From: Aalborgiella sp963841045
Lineage (GTDB): Bacteria; Pseudomonadota; Gammaproteobacteria; Burkholderiales; Burkholderiaceae_C
DNA: 64,000 nucleotides
NCBI GenBank assembly: GCA_963841045.1
Contig: CAWJBD010000006.1
Span: 1-64,000, forward strand
Direction of reading: 5' to 3'
Part shown: in pieces, positions 46,277 to 55,319 of the stretch
Layout of the letters: the number at the start of each line of letters is the position of its first letter
Position numbering within the stretch: position 1 is the first letter of the stretch
Made by a program: the position numbers and the translations under genes
Notes under the pieces: model-generated
The model's database searches: none
Told to the model about the DNA's origin: nothing
The model's input: only the letters and a program-made list of their open reading frames with translations

Positions 46277-47182
46277 ATGAACGACATGACGCACCGAGAT
46301 GCACCCACTTCCTTGCTCGCCCAAGCCGATTGGCAGCACCTTGAACCCATTCAACTGACGCCATTTGTACGCCGCCTCACCGCGCCCAACCCCAGTGTGA
46401 TGACTGGGCCTGGCACCAACAGCTACATTGTTGGCACAGCAGACACAGGCTACATCGTCATCGACCCAGGCCCAAACGATGCTGAACACATTGAGCGTTT
46501 GTACGATGCCACTGCGGGCGATATAGTGGCTATTGTCTGCACCCATTCGCACCCCGACCACTCCCCCGCTGCCAAGCCACTGCAAGCACTGTGCCGCAAG
46601 TCCATCAACAGCGACCCTGCCATTTATGGCCTGCCCAATGGCGAAGGCGCAGAGCTGCATTCCTACTTCACACCGGACAAAGTGCTACAAAATAATGAGC
46701 AACTTAGGCTTAATTCACGCCGGCTAGAGGCCAATTTGTCATATAGTTTGCAGGCTATACACACGCCTGGCCATGCGTCTAACCATGTGTGCTTGGCTTT
46801 GCTGGGTTGTGGCATTCTGTTCAGTGGCGACCACATTTTGAATGGCAGCACCACCGTCATCAACCCGCCCGATGGGCACATGGGTGACTATTTGGCGTCA
46901 TTGGATACTTTGGCGCAACTGTGCAAAGATCAGCAACTCAACCACATCTTGCCCGCCCACGGCCATGTGCTGCCAGATGCCTTGCACGTGATTGCGCATC
47001 TGAAAGCACACCGCTTGGGACGCGATGAGAAAATTGCCGGTGTGATGGCGGCCTACCCCAATGGCAGCATGGACGAATGGGTGCGCCATGCGTATGACGA
47101 TGTATCGCCAAACCTGTGGCCGATTGCCAAACGCTCGTTGTTAGCACATGTGCAGCATATACAATCAAAATCAAAGCACTGA
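46277..47182 (+). CDS. MBL-fold hydrolase (LACTB2-like), with repeat insertion
   Basis: A 302-residue metallo-beta-lactamase-fold hydrolase, with the motif VCTHSHPDHSPAAKPLQ (HxHxDH), then HTPGHASNHVCLALLGCGIL, FSGDHILNGSTTVINPPDGH and a C-terminal helical domain with ILPAHGHVLPDALHVIAHL. It resembles LACTB2-type hydrolases. A dispersed repeat at 46690-46752 encodes LRLNSRRLEANLSYS between the beta-strands before the HTPGH motif. The start MNDMTHRDAP at 46277 is chosen over an upstream in-frame codon. Confidence 0.9.
   Translation: MNDMTHRDAPTSLLAQADWQHLEPIQLTPFVRRLTAPNPSVMTGPGTNSYIVGTADTGYIVIDPGPNDAEHIERLYDATAGDIVAIVCTHSHPDHSPAAKPLQALCRKSINSDPAIYGLPNGEGAELHSYFTPDKVLQNNEQLRLNSRRLEANLSYSLQAIHTPGHASNHVCLALLGCGILFSGDHILNGSTTVINPPDGHMGDYLASLDTLAQLCKDQQLNHILPAHGHVLPDALHVIAHLKAHRLGRDEKIAGVMAAYPNGSMDEWVRHAYDDVSPNLWPIAKRSLLAHVQHIQSKSKH
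46690..46752 (+). repeat. dispersed palindromic element inside the MBL gene
   Basis: GAGCAACTTAGGCTTAATTC, then ACGCCGGCTAGAGGCCAATT, then TGTCATATAG. Forward orientation with the host, in a different frame from the sbcB and glcE copies (LRLNSRRLEANLSYS), with a small internal deletion. Confidence 0.8.
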
Positions 47183-47227
47183 ATGCCATAAAGCGAGCAT
47201 TCAATAAAAAAAGACAAGGAGACAAAC

Positions 47228-48148
47228 ATGAAAGCCAATTCCATCTTAGACACCATTGGCAACACGCCACACGTGCGCATCAACCGTTTGTTTGGTGCTG
47301 GGCAAAATGTGTGGATCAAATCTGAACGCAGCAACCCTGGCGGCTCTATCAAAGACCGCATTGCCCTCTCCATGGTTGAAGCCGCAGAAAAAAGCGGCGA
47401 ACTCAAACCCGGTGCCACCATCATCGAACCCACATCAGGCAACACCGGCGTCGGCTTGGCCATGGTGGCAGCTGTCAAAGGCTACAAGCTGATGTTGGTC
47501 ATGCCCGACAGCATGTCAATTGAGCGCCGCCGTTTGATGCTGGCCTATGGTGCAAGTTTTGATTTGACACCGCGCGCCTTAGGCATGTCGGGCGCAATTG
47601 CCCGTGCCAAAGAGTTGGCAACCATTCTGCCCAACGCATGGATTCCGCAGCAGTTTGAAAACCCTGCCAACATCGACGCACATGTGCGCAGCACGGCGTT
47701 GGAAATCATGGCAGACTTTCCCGATGGCATTGACGCCCTCATCACTGGCGTGGGCACAGGTGGCCATTTAACGGGCTGCGCCCAAGTGCTCAAAGCCAAA
47801 TGGCCCAAGCTCAAAGTGTTTGCGGTGGAGCCTGTTGATTCACCCGTCATCTCTGGCGGCAAACCTGCACCGCACCCTATTCAAGGCATTGGTGCAGGCT
47901 TTATCCCCAAAAACTTGAACACTGCATTGCTGGATGGCGTGATTCAAGTCGGCGGTGAAGACGCCCGCGAAATGGCACGCCGCTGTGCCAGCCAAGAAGG
48001 CATTTTGGTCGGCATCTCTTCAGGCGCCACCTTGGCCGCCATTGCGCAAAAACTACCCGATTTGCCAAAGGGCGCGACCGTGTTGGGCTTTAACTACGAC
48101 ACAGGCGAACGTTATTTGTCGATTGAAGGCTTTTTACCGACAGAGTGA
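47228..48148 (+). CDS. cysK: cysteine synthase A
   Basis: A PLP enzyme making cysteine from O-acetylserine and sulfide. 306 residues. The PLP lysine is in NPGGSIKDRIALSMV, the substrate loop in IIEPTSGNTGVGLAMVA, the glycine loop in GVGTGGHLTGCAQVLK, and the C-terminal GISSGATLAAIAQKL. An AAGGAG ribosome site precedes the ATG. It lies 45 bp after the MBL gene. Confidence 0.93.
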   Translation: MKANSILDTIGNTPHVRINRLFGAGQNVWIKSERSNPGGSIKDRIALSMVEAAEKSGELKPGATIIEPTSGNTGVGLAMVAAVKGYKLMLVMPDSMSIERRRLMLAYGASFDLTPRALGMSGAIARAKELATILPNAWIPQQFENPANIDAHVRSTALEIMADFPDGIDALITGVGTGGHLTGCAQVLKAKWPKLKVFAVEPVDSPVISGGKPAPHPIQGIGAGFIPKNLNTALLDGVIQVGGEDAREMARRCASQEGILVGISSGATLAAIAQKLPDLPKGATVLGFNYDTGERYLSIEGFLPTE

Positions 48149-48216
48149 GGTATCGACTAAATGAGTTATAAAGCACTACACGGCTTACAAATAACATTCA
48201 AAGGAGACAATTTCTG

Positions 48217-49084
48217 ATGACCTCTACTCAATACATCCTGCTCGTTGCGCTGTTGCTAGGTTTCGGTCTGTTGGAATACATTCTTGGCCGCGCACAAAAA
48301 TTCAATGCCAACGCTGGTGACAATGCACAAGACTTGGTCGGTTTTGTGCTTTTGGCAGCCATCACACAACCTCTGATTTTCAAAGCTGTTGCTCTTTTGG
48401 GTGACAAGTTTGTACCGCAATACAAAGGCATGTTTGCCGATATGCCGTGGTGGGGCATGGTGTTGTGCTTTTTGGTTTTTGACGACATGTTGCAATACTG
48501 GTGGCACAGGTTGTCACATGTGTCGTTTCTATGGCCATTACATCGGGCGCACCATTCAGCCCAATACATGAGTGCCCGCATCATTTACCGCAACAACTAT
48601 TTCTATTACCTCTTCATGCCCGCCATTTGGATGTCGGGTGTGTTGATTTATCTGGGCATGATCGAGGTCTATTTGGTCTACATCGTCGTCAAGTTGGCTG
48701 TTATCACGGGCGCGCACTCTGCCGTGCGTTGGGACGAACCTTTGTACAAAATCAAAGCACTGCAAGCCACTCATGTGGCTGGTACAGCGAACCATTTCCA
48801 CGCCCACCACGCATTTTGCTCACCATGCCATGTACAACAACGATGGCATTGGCCATTACAAAGGCAACTTTGGTAATTTGATGTTTTTTTGGGATGTGTT
48901 GTTTGGCACTGCCCACATCACACAACAATACCCTGCCCAAGTGGGTTTACGCGAAGACGAGTTGTTTGGCAAAGAGAAGTGGTGGATTGATTTGCTTTAC
49001 CCTGTCTTTTGGTCAAAACGCGAGCACACCGTATTCAAACCAGGTGGCAAAATTTATGATGAAACCGCTGAATTGAAAAATTAA
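48217..49084 (+). CDS. sterol desaturase / fatty acid hydroxylase superfamily protein (frameshifted)
   Basis: A membrane di-iron oxygenase-like protein of about 289 residues. The histidine clusters HRLSHVS, HRAHHSAQYMSAR and, past the break, HFAHHAMYNNDG mark the superfamily. Helices near residues 5-25, 45-65, 80-95 and 140-175. A frameshift near 48795-48830 separates the two halves; the second runs GNFGNLMFFWDVLFGTAHIT to the stop at 49084. The lipid substrate is not known. Confidence 0.9.
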
Positions 49085-49135
49085 AACAGATTACACTGTC
49101 CTTCTGCTTGATAAACACAAGCCCAGGATATTTCA

Positions 49136-50797
49136 ATGATTCGCATTTCAGAACTCAAATTACCGCTCGCCCATACCGACGCCGAGCTGACCCAAGCCAT
49201 CTTGGGCAAGCTGCACATTGCAGCCACCGATCTCATCGCCACACACATTCACAAACGCAGCTTTGACGCGCGTAAGGCCGACATTTTGCAGGTCTACATT
49301 GTCGATGTGACATTGGCCAGCCCTGCGCTGGAAGCCGAGATCCTCGCCCGCTTTCCCGACCATCCGCACATTCGCCCCAGCCCCGACATGGCGTACAAGC
49401 TGGTAGCACAAGCTCCCGCGCAGTTAACTGAGCGCCCAGTTGTTGTGGGCTTTGGACCCTGCGGAATTTTTGCGGCTTTGGTCTTGGCACAAATGGGTTT
49501 CAAACCCATCGTGCTGGAGCGTGGCAAACCTGTGCGCGAACGCACCAAAGACACTTGGGATTTGTGGCGCAAACACAATTTGCACCCCGAAAGCAATGTG
49601 CAGTTTGGCGAAGGCGGTGCCGGCACGTTTTCAGACGGCAAGCTGTACAGCCAAATCAAAGACCCGCGCCACTTGGGCCGCAAGGTGATGCAAGAGTTCG
49701 TCAAAGCTGGCGCACCCGAAGACATTTTGTTTGAGGCGCACCCGCACATTGGCACCTTCAAGCTTGTCAAAGTGGTGGAGAATTTGCGCGCGCAAATCAT
49801 CGCTTTGGGCGGCGAAATTCGTTTTCAACAGCGCTTGACCGATGTGCACATAGTAGATGGCAAGCTACAAGCCATCACCGTGCTGGACGTGGCGAAAAAC
49901 GAAACTTACCAATTACCCGCGCAGCACGTGGTGCTGGCACTGGGGCATAGCGCACGCGACACCTTTGAAATGCTGCATGCACGCGGTGTGTACATTGAGG
50001 CCAAACCCTTTTCCATCGGCTTTCGCATCGAGCACCCGCAAAGCATCATCGACAAAGCGCGCTGGGGCAAACACGCGGGCAACCCCATTTTGGGCGCGGC
50101 CGATTACAAGCTGGTGCACCACGCCAACAATGGCCGCGCGGTGTACAGCTTTTGCATGTGCCCAGGTGGCACGGTGGTGGCCGCCACCAGCGAAGTGGGC
50201 CGAGTGGTCACCAACGGCATGAGCCAGTATTCACGCAACGAACGCAATGCCAATGCGGGCATCGTCGTGGGCATCACGCCTGAAGATTTCCCTGCTGACC
50301 ACGGTCAGGTGGACGGCACCGGCAAGCCTTATGACAAGTCGTACCCCTTGGCTGGCATGGTGTTGCAACGCCGCTTGGAATCGCACGCCTATACCCTGGG
50401 TGGCAGCAGTTACGCAGCACCTGGGCAATTGGTGGGCGACTTTTTGCAAGACAAAGCGTCCAGCGCTTTGGGCAACGTAGAGCCGTCCTACAAACCCGGC
50501 GTGACTTTAGGCAGCCTGCACACAGCCCTGCCCAGCTACGCCATAGAAGCCATCCGCGAAGCCCTGCCCGCTTTCGGCAAAAAAATCAAAGGCTTTGACA
50601 TGCCAGACGCCATGCTAACCGGCGTAGAAACCCGCACCAGCAGCTCCATCAAAATCACCCGTGGCGAAGACTACCAAAGCCTCAACACCAAAGGCCTCTA
50701 CCCCGCCGGCGAAGGCGCCAGCTATGCGGGTGGCATTTTGTCTGCGGCGGTGGATGGGATTAAGGTTGCGGAGGCGGTTGGGATGGGATTGGGCTAA
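49136..50797 (+). CDS. NAD(P)/FAD-dependent dehydrogenase (COG2509 type)
   Basis: A 553-residue flavoprotein. The N-terminal domain is specific to this family (RISELKLPLAHTDAELTQAI, HKRSFDARKADILQVYIVDV). The Rossmann start VVVGFGPCGIFAALVLAQMG is at about residue 101. Further landmarks are FGEGGAGTFSDGKLYSQI, VVLALGHSARDTFEMLHARG and the end AGEGASYAGGILSAAVDGIK. The substrate is unknown. Confidence 0.9.
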   Translation: MIRISELKLPLAHTDAELTQAILGKLHIAATDLIATHIHKRSFDARKADILQVYIVDVTLASPALEAEILARFPDHPHIRPSPDMAYKLVAQAPAQLTERPVVVGFGPCGIFAALVLAQMGFKPIVLERGKPVRERTKDTWDLWRKHNLHPESNVQFGEGGAGTFSDGKLYSQIKDPRHLGRKVMQEFVKAGAPEDILFEAHPHIGTFKLVKVVENLRAQIIALGGEIRFQQRLTDVHIVDGKLQAITVLDVAKNETYQLPAQHVVLALGHSARDTFEMLHARGVYIEAKPFSIGFRIEHPQSIIDKARWGKHAGNPILGAADYKLVHHANNGRAVYSFCMCPGGTVVAATSEVGRVVTNGMSQYSRNERNANAGIVVGITPEDFPADHGQVDGTGKPYDKSYPLAGMVLQRRLESHAYTLGGSSYAAPGQLVGDFLQDKASSALGNVEPSYKPGVTLGSLHTALPSYAIEAIREALPAFGKKIKGFDMPDAMLTGVETRTSSSIKITRGEDYQSLNTKGLYPAGEGASYAGGILSAAVDGIKVAEAVGMGLG

Positions 50798-50843
50798 ATT
50801 CAATCAGCATTGAAAAAATATTTAACTGAAATCTGGAACGTGT

Positions 50844-51308
50844 TTATAGAGATCCAAAATTTATATATTCACAGTCGCCACGCATGAGAGATGCTTTTGT
50901 TATGAGTACGCCGTCACCAGCACGGCTTAGGGTATGTATATATTCCAACTTACCAGATTTGGTTTTCAGAAATGTATAAACCTCTGCTGTTTTTCCTGTG
51001 TAGACGGCTAAGACTGAAAATGAATTGGCTCCACGACTAAGCGGCATGATTAGTGCTCCGTCTTGTCGCGCTGAAATAATTTCTTTTCGTATATCTACAT
51101 AAAGAATGTCATATTCATTTTCACCAATCTTGGTAAGTTTAATGATTCCGCCATTTATCTTATCGTCTGTCCAACCGCTTTCTTTCGCTGATAACAGACC
51201 TATTTCAGCGTAATAACTTTTTCCGCTAGGGTTCGAGCAAGAAGCTATGTCCAATGCTAAAACAGGTATGCTGCATAAAGAAATAATCAGAGTAATAAAT
51301 TTTTTCAT
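50844..51308 (-). CDS. small exported protein of unknown function
   Basis: 154 residues with a signal peptide (MKKFITLIISLCSIPVLA). Beta-rich remainder with three Cys and segments KINGGIIKLTKIGENEYDIL and YTFLKTKSGKLEYIHTLSR. Codon use is A/T-rich compared with the neighbouring FAD gene, suggesting acquired DNA. No family recognised. Confidence 0.6.
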   Translation of the reverse strand: MKKFITLIISLCSIPVLALDIASCSNPSGKSYYAEIGLLSAKESGWTDDKINGGIIKLTKIGENEYDILYVDIRKEIISARQDGALIMPLSRGANSFSVLAVYTGKTAEVYTFLKTKSGKLEYIHTLSRAGDGVLITKASLMRGDCEYINFGSL

Positions 51309-51404
51309 GATTTCTCGTTTGACTCCAATACTGAATACCGTTGTACATTCATCTCAACTAGTTCTTGGTTCATATAAAGCATACTAGCTTATTCAAATTT
51401 ATAT

Positions 51405-51755
51405 TCAAACACTAGGCACAAGCTTGTTAATCAACCTCTGCCAAACACTCTGAGATTCCTCTTTAGCTCCCATCTTCTCCAACGCAGCCACCACCTCCAT
51501 TTGCTGATGCAACTTCGCCGCTTGCAACGGCGTTAGGCTGTCCATGATGGACAGCATGTTGGGGTCGGCGCCTTGGGTTAGGAAGTAGAGGGCGATTTGG
51601 GGGTGGTCGTTGACGATACTGGCTACCAATGGGGTGCAGAGGATTTCGGGGTGTTGGTAGTTGGGGTTGATGCCCTCTGCGATGTGGTGCTGCACCAAGG
51701 CTAGGTCGCCCGCCATGGCGGCTTGGTACAGGTCTTTCCAATCACCGCCAGACAT
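51405..51755 (-). CDS. ankyrin-repeat protein
   Basis: A 116-residue protein with about three ankyrin-like repeats: DLYQAAMAGDLALVQHHIAE, PLVASIVNDHPQIALYFLTQ and PLQAAKLHQQMEVVAALEKM. It is a likely protein-binding module with unknown partner. It lies between an A/T-rich exported-protein gene and the pccA-tail remnant. Confidence 0.75.
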   Translation of the reverse strand: MSGGDWKDLYQAAMAGDLALVQHHIAEGINPNYQHPEILCTPLVASIVNDHPQIALYFLTQGADPNMLSIMDSLTPLQAAKLHQQMEVVAALEKMGAKEESQSVWQRLINKLVPSV

Positions 51756-51812
51756 GGTGCACTCCCCTTTTTAAGTTACAACACGCAGTGCTTCAACAAG
51801 CGCTGCTGTGTT

Positions 51813-51880
51813 GTTTATGCAAACTCCACAATCACCTGATCCACCACCAGCGATTCACCTTTGGCGGCGACAACTTTGTT
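51813..51880. repeat. left copy of the 3-prime end of pccA (direct repeat)
   Basis: These 68 bp match 55252-55319 with four mismatches seen by eye (51818, 51857, 51872 and 51879). They contain the end of the pccA coding sequence including its stop. Together the two copies bracket the antiporter / ligase / hydrolase genes. Confidence 0.85.
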
Positions 51881-52048
51881 TAACACGCTTCGGCTGTTAA
51901 TCGAGTTCAGTTTCATTCTCCGGCTACAAATTTGTTTATCACTTTTACTATACATGCTAAATAATAGCGTACCATCTAATGCGTCAATCGGTTTCCCTTG
52001 ACTAGACAAATTTTGCAAATCGCAGAACACATCATATTGCACATACAT
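51815..52048 (-). pseudogene. chimeric ORF ending in a duplicated PccA tail
   Basis: A 77-codon ORF. Its N-terminal part (MYVQYDVFCDLQNLSSQGKP) matches nothing recognised. Its last 19 residues, VVAAKGESLVVDQVIVEFA, are identical to the C-terminus of the biotin carboxylase subunit encoded at 55254. It is probably a by-product of the duplication rather than a functional gene. Confidence 0.6.
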
Positions 52049-52115
52049 CTAATTCACTCCTTCAAAAAATTCGATGCTGTTATACTGAATTTTTATTGAA
52101 TGAAAGTACCACCTA

Positions 52116-53321
52116 ATGGAGTTGTCATTTCTGCCAAATTGGCCAACAGAAATAAATACAACGCTTCGTATTGCGCTAGCCTTGCTTATCGCTGCTATTT
52201 CGGGTGAGTTATCTGTTAAGTATTTGCGGTTACCGCGCATATCAGGCTATGCCATATCCGGCATATTGCTAGGCCCCAGTTTGTTTGGTTGGTTCAATGC
52301 GAATGACTTTAAGACTTACAGAGTAATTATTGAACTTGCGCTGGCTTTGCTTCTTTTCGAACTTGGTATTCGTGTTGATATTCGATGGATTCGTAAAAAT
52401 CCTTGGATTCTGGCCAGTAGTCTTGCTGAAGCAAGTTTAACTTTTGCTGGGTCATTCAGCATTTTGTTATTTTTGGGCATTGACATCAAAATAGCAGCAG
52501 CTGTTGCTGCCATTGCGATAGGAACATCGCCTGCAATTGTGATGCGCGTTGCGTCCGAATTGATGGCGCAAGGCCAAGTGACTCAACGTTTGTTTGTGCA
52601 CACCACATTGAATGTAATTTACTCGGTTGTTCTTTCCAAAATATTAATTGGAGGTATGCACAGCTCTATTGGTAACGATCTCGCTAGCGCCATTTTGCAT
52701 CCAATATATTTGATTTCTGGCTCTATTTTGATGGGAGTCGTCATTGCTTTATTTTTCAAATACTTCAGAGGAATACTCAGCGTTTCAGAAAATGCTGGTG
52801 TAGCCATTCTGTTCGGGCTATTGCTTTTATCTGTAGCTATGATGCAAATCTTGGCTATTCCAGCATTTTTAGCGCCACTGCTGGCCGGCATCATGGTTAA
52901 GCTAACAGACACCAGACCGCAAGGCTGGACGCGTCATTTCGGTCCTGCAGGTGGTATTTTTGTCATGCTACTTTTTGTATTGACAGGTACGACTATTACC
53001 TCTGACGCTATCATCGCGGGTGGCTTTACAGCACTGGCACTCATTCTTGTTCGCCTATTGACCAAAATAGCAGGCACTGTGATGTTTGGATCAGTCAGTG
53101 GAATATCTATGCGGCAGTCACTTGCACTTGGCGTGGCCTTGCTACCTATGTCAGGCACAGCATTTTTATTGTCTGAAGATATCAGGAATATTTACCCAGA
53201 ATTTGGCGACAAAGTAGGCGCTATCGTATTGAGTATGGTAGTGATTTTAGAAATACTGGGGCCCTTGGCGGTTCAATGGACACTTCGTTCAAGTAAAGAA
53301 ACATACGAGGGAGACAAGTAA
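52116..53321 (+). CDS. cation:proton antiporter (CPA2-type, no RCK domain)
   Basis: A 401-residue membrane protein, about 11-12 helices, of the Na+/H+ exchanger (CPA2/Kef) type. Landmarks: YLRLPRISGYAISGILLGPS, ALALLLFELGIRVDIRW (the conserved LFxxGxxxD region), IAIGTSPAIVMRVASELMAQ and FLAPLLAGIMVKLTDTRPQG. It is about 200 residues shorter than the other CPA2 protein in this window because the TrkA-N domain is missing. Codon use is visibly A/T-rich. The stop overlaps the next ATG (TAATG), coupling it to a gamma-glutamyl-type ligase. Confidence 0.9.
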   Translation: MELSFLPNWPTEINTTLRIALALLIAAISGELSVKYLRLPRISGYAISGILLGPSLFGWFNANDFKTYRVIIELALALLLFELGIRVDIRWIRKNPWILASSLAEASLTFAGSFSILLFLGIDIKIAAAVAAIAIGTSPAIVMRVASELMAQGQVTQRLFVHTTLNVIYSVVLSKILIGGMHSSIGNDLASAILHPIYLISGSILMGVVIALFFKYFRGILSVSENAGVAILFGLLLLSVAMMQILAIPAFLAPLLAGIMVKLTDTRPQGWTRHFGPAGGIFVMLLFVLTGTTITSDAIIAGGFTALALILVRLLTKIAGTVMFGSVSGISMRQSLALGVALLPMSGTAFLLSEDIRNIYPEFGDKVGAIVLSMVVILEILGPLAVQWTLRSSKETYEGDK

Positions 53322-54439
53322 TGCCAGCACTTGGAGAATTTGCAAAATCGCGCCCATTGACTATGGGTGTAGAACTCGAATTGCAATTGGTAAATCTCCA
53401 TGATTTCAATTTAGTTGGCGTAGCGCCTGATTTGCTGCGCGATATCAACAAACAAAAATTGAAAATGGACATCAAACCAGAGATGACAGATAGCATGGTA
53501 GAGATGGCCACTGGTATTTGTGAAAATTACAGCGACGCCCTCAATCAACTGACAGAAATTAGGGACGTCCTGTTAAAAAGCACCGAGCGCTTGAATGTAG
53601 GAATTTGTGGTGGAGGCACTCACGCATTTCAACATTGGGGCGAACAAAGAATTTACGATACCCCGCGGTTTAACCATCTTTCTGAGCTGTATGGTTATTT
53701 AGCAAAGCAATTCACCATTTTTGGACAGCATGTTCACATCGGTTGTCCTGCACCAGACCTTGCTTTATATTTACTGCATGGTTTGTCGCGTTATATCCCA
53801 CATTTCATCGCCTTGAGTGCTTCATCGCCTTACGTACAAGGCTATGACACGGGCTTTCAATCTGCGCGACTTAATTCTGTATTTGCTTTTCCTATGAGCG
53901 GTCGTGCACCGTTTGTTGAAACTTGGGACGACTTCACAAAATTCTTCGACACCATGACAAGCACGGGTGTCATTAAAAGTATGAAAGACTTTTATTGGGA
54001 TATACGTCCTAAGCCTGAATACGGCACCATAGAGGTACGTGTCATGGATACGCCATTAACCGTGAAACGTGCCGTTCAAGTGGCAGCGTATATACAAAGC
54101 GTTGCGAGGTATTTAATCATTGAACGTCCGTTTCAACCTGCAGAATCAGACTACTTAGTTTATACATTTAACCGATTCCAAGCATGTCGATTTGGCTATG
54201 AAGGAACATACGTTCACCCCACTACACACGAACAAAACACAGTATCAGAAGTGTTAATAGATTCTTTCAAGAAAATAGAACAGCATGCCATTGAATTAGG
54301 TGCAGATGTAGCTTGTGCAGAACTGCTCAGCGAAATCAAGCTTGGAATTAACAACGCTGTTCAGTTACGCACAATACGTAAACAAACACAATCTTTATCT
54401 GAAGTAGTGCAACAACAATGTGAAATGTGGAAAAAATAA
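53321..54439 (+). CDS. YbdK-type carboxylate-amine ligase (glutamate-cysteine ligase 2 family)
   Basis: A 372-residue ATP-dependent ligase of the GCS2/YbdK family that forms amide bonds from a gamma-carboxylate, usually Glu, and an amine. Landmarks: TMGVELELQLVNLHDFNLVG, MTDSMVEMATGICENYSDAL, GICGGGTHAFQHWGEQRIY, FTIFGQHVHIGCPAPDLALY and PEYGTIEVRVMDTPLTVKRA. Its TAA is followed after one base by the start of a glutamine-amidotransferase-like hydrolase, so synthesis and cleavage of a gamma-glutamyl compound may be paired. The amine partner cannot be identified. Confidence 0.9.
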   Translation: MPALGEFAKSRPLTMGVELELQLVNLHDFNLVGVAPDLLRDINKQKLKMDIKPEMTDSMVEMATGICENYSDALNQLTEIRDVLLKSTERLNVGICGGGTHAFQHWGEQRIYDTPRFNHLSELYGYLAKQFTIFGQHVHIGCPAPDLALYLLHGLSRYIPHFIALSASSPYVQGYDTGFQSARLNSVFAFPMSGRAPFVETWDDFTKFFDTMTSTGVIKSMKDFYWDIRPKPEYGTIEVRVMDTPLTVKRAVQVAAYIQSVARYLIIERPFQPAESDYLVYTFNRFQACRFGYEGTYVHPTTHEQNTVSEVLIDSFKKIEQHAIELGADVACAELLSEIKLGINNAVQLRTIRKQTQSLSEVVQQQCEMWKK

Positions 54440-54440
54440 A

Positions 54441-55223
54441 ATGCACAGTACGATGCCGATACGCATTGGACTTTCTGCACGATTACTGCACCAACCACCC
54501 AAAGAACTTGGCTTTCCAGGTAAGACTTTACAATACCTTGAACAATCTATTGCGCATTGGTTAATAGCGCATGGTGTCATTGTATTTATGATACCGACAA
54601 TCAACACCGAAGCGAAAACATTGCGACCCTCGGTTTCAATTTTCGACTATGTCAAATCGCTTGATGCACTTGTGTTGCAAGGTGGCGCAGATATTTCACC
54701 TGAAAGCTATGGCGAATTCGCTTTGCAAAGAGAATGGAATGGCGACAAGATTCGTGATTTGTATGAAATTGAATTGATTTGGGAATTTATTGCTCAAGGT
54801 AAACCTGTCCTGGGCATTTGTCGTGGATGCCAGTTGATTAATGTTGCGTGTGGTGGCACCTTGTACCAAGACATTGAGCATCAATTACCACATGCTAATA
54901 AGCACAGAGATGAACATTTATACGATGCTTACCACCATGAAATTAGCTTTACCCAAGGATCTAGATTAGAAAAGTTGTATCCTGAAAAAACATTACATAA
55001 AGTTAACAGCATTCATCACCAAGCAATCAATAAACTAGGGAAAGACTTGGTAATAGAGGCCGTATCAACTGGCGATGACATCATTGAAGCCATTCGTTGG
55101 AATGGCTCAAGTTATATGTATGGTTGTCAATGGCATCCCGAATTTCAAACCGCGTATCCAGAATTGTTGAATAGCAGTCCATTGGTATTAGATTTTATTT
55201 CCACTGCTAAGCTTACGCGTTAG
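54441..55223 (+). CDS. class I glutamine amidotransferase-like hydrolase (PuuD / gamma-Glu-GABA hydrolase family)
   Basis: A 260-residue alpha/beta enzyme. The nucleophile Cys is in VLGICRGCQLINVACGGTLY, with the catalytic His-Glu pair in CQWHPEFQTAYPELLN and the N-terminal strand-loop LQGGADISPESYG. The family cleaves gamma-glutamyl amides such as gamma-Glu-GABA. It starts at 54441 (MHSTMPIRIG), one base after the ligase stop. Base use is A/T-rich like the two preceding genes. It ends 30 bp before the right pccA repeat. Confidence 0.9.
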   Translation: MHSTMPIRIGLSARLLHQPPKELGFPGKTLQYLEQSIAHWLIAHGVIVFMIPTINTEAKTLRPSVSIFDYVKSLDALVLQGGADISPESYGEFALQREWNGDKIRDLYEIELIWEFIAQGKPVLGICRGCQLINVACGGTLYQDIEHQLPHANKHRDEHLYDAYHHEISFTQGSRLEKLYPEKTLHKVNSIHHQAINKLGKDLVIEAVSTGDDIIEAIRWNGSSYMYGCQWHPEFQTAYPELLNSSPLVLDFISTAKLTR

Positions 55224-55251
55224 TGATTGAAACTTATAAATACTTAAACGC

Positions 55252-55319
55252 GTTTAAGCAAACTCCACAATCACCTGATCCACCACCAGCGATTCGCCTT
55301 TGGCGGCGACTACTTTGCT
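55252..55319. repeat. right copy of the 3-prime end of pccA (direct repeat)
   Basis: The native end of pccA, in the same orientation as the copy at 51813-51880. About 3.4 kb of different base composition lies between the two copies. Confidence 0.85.
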
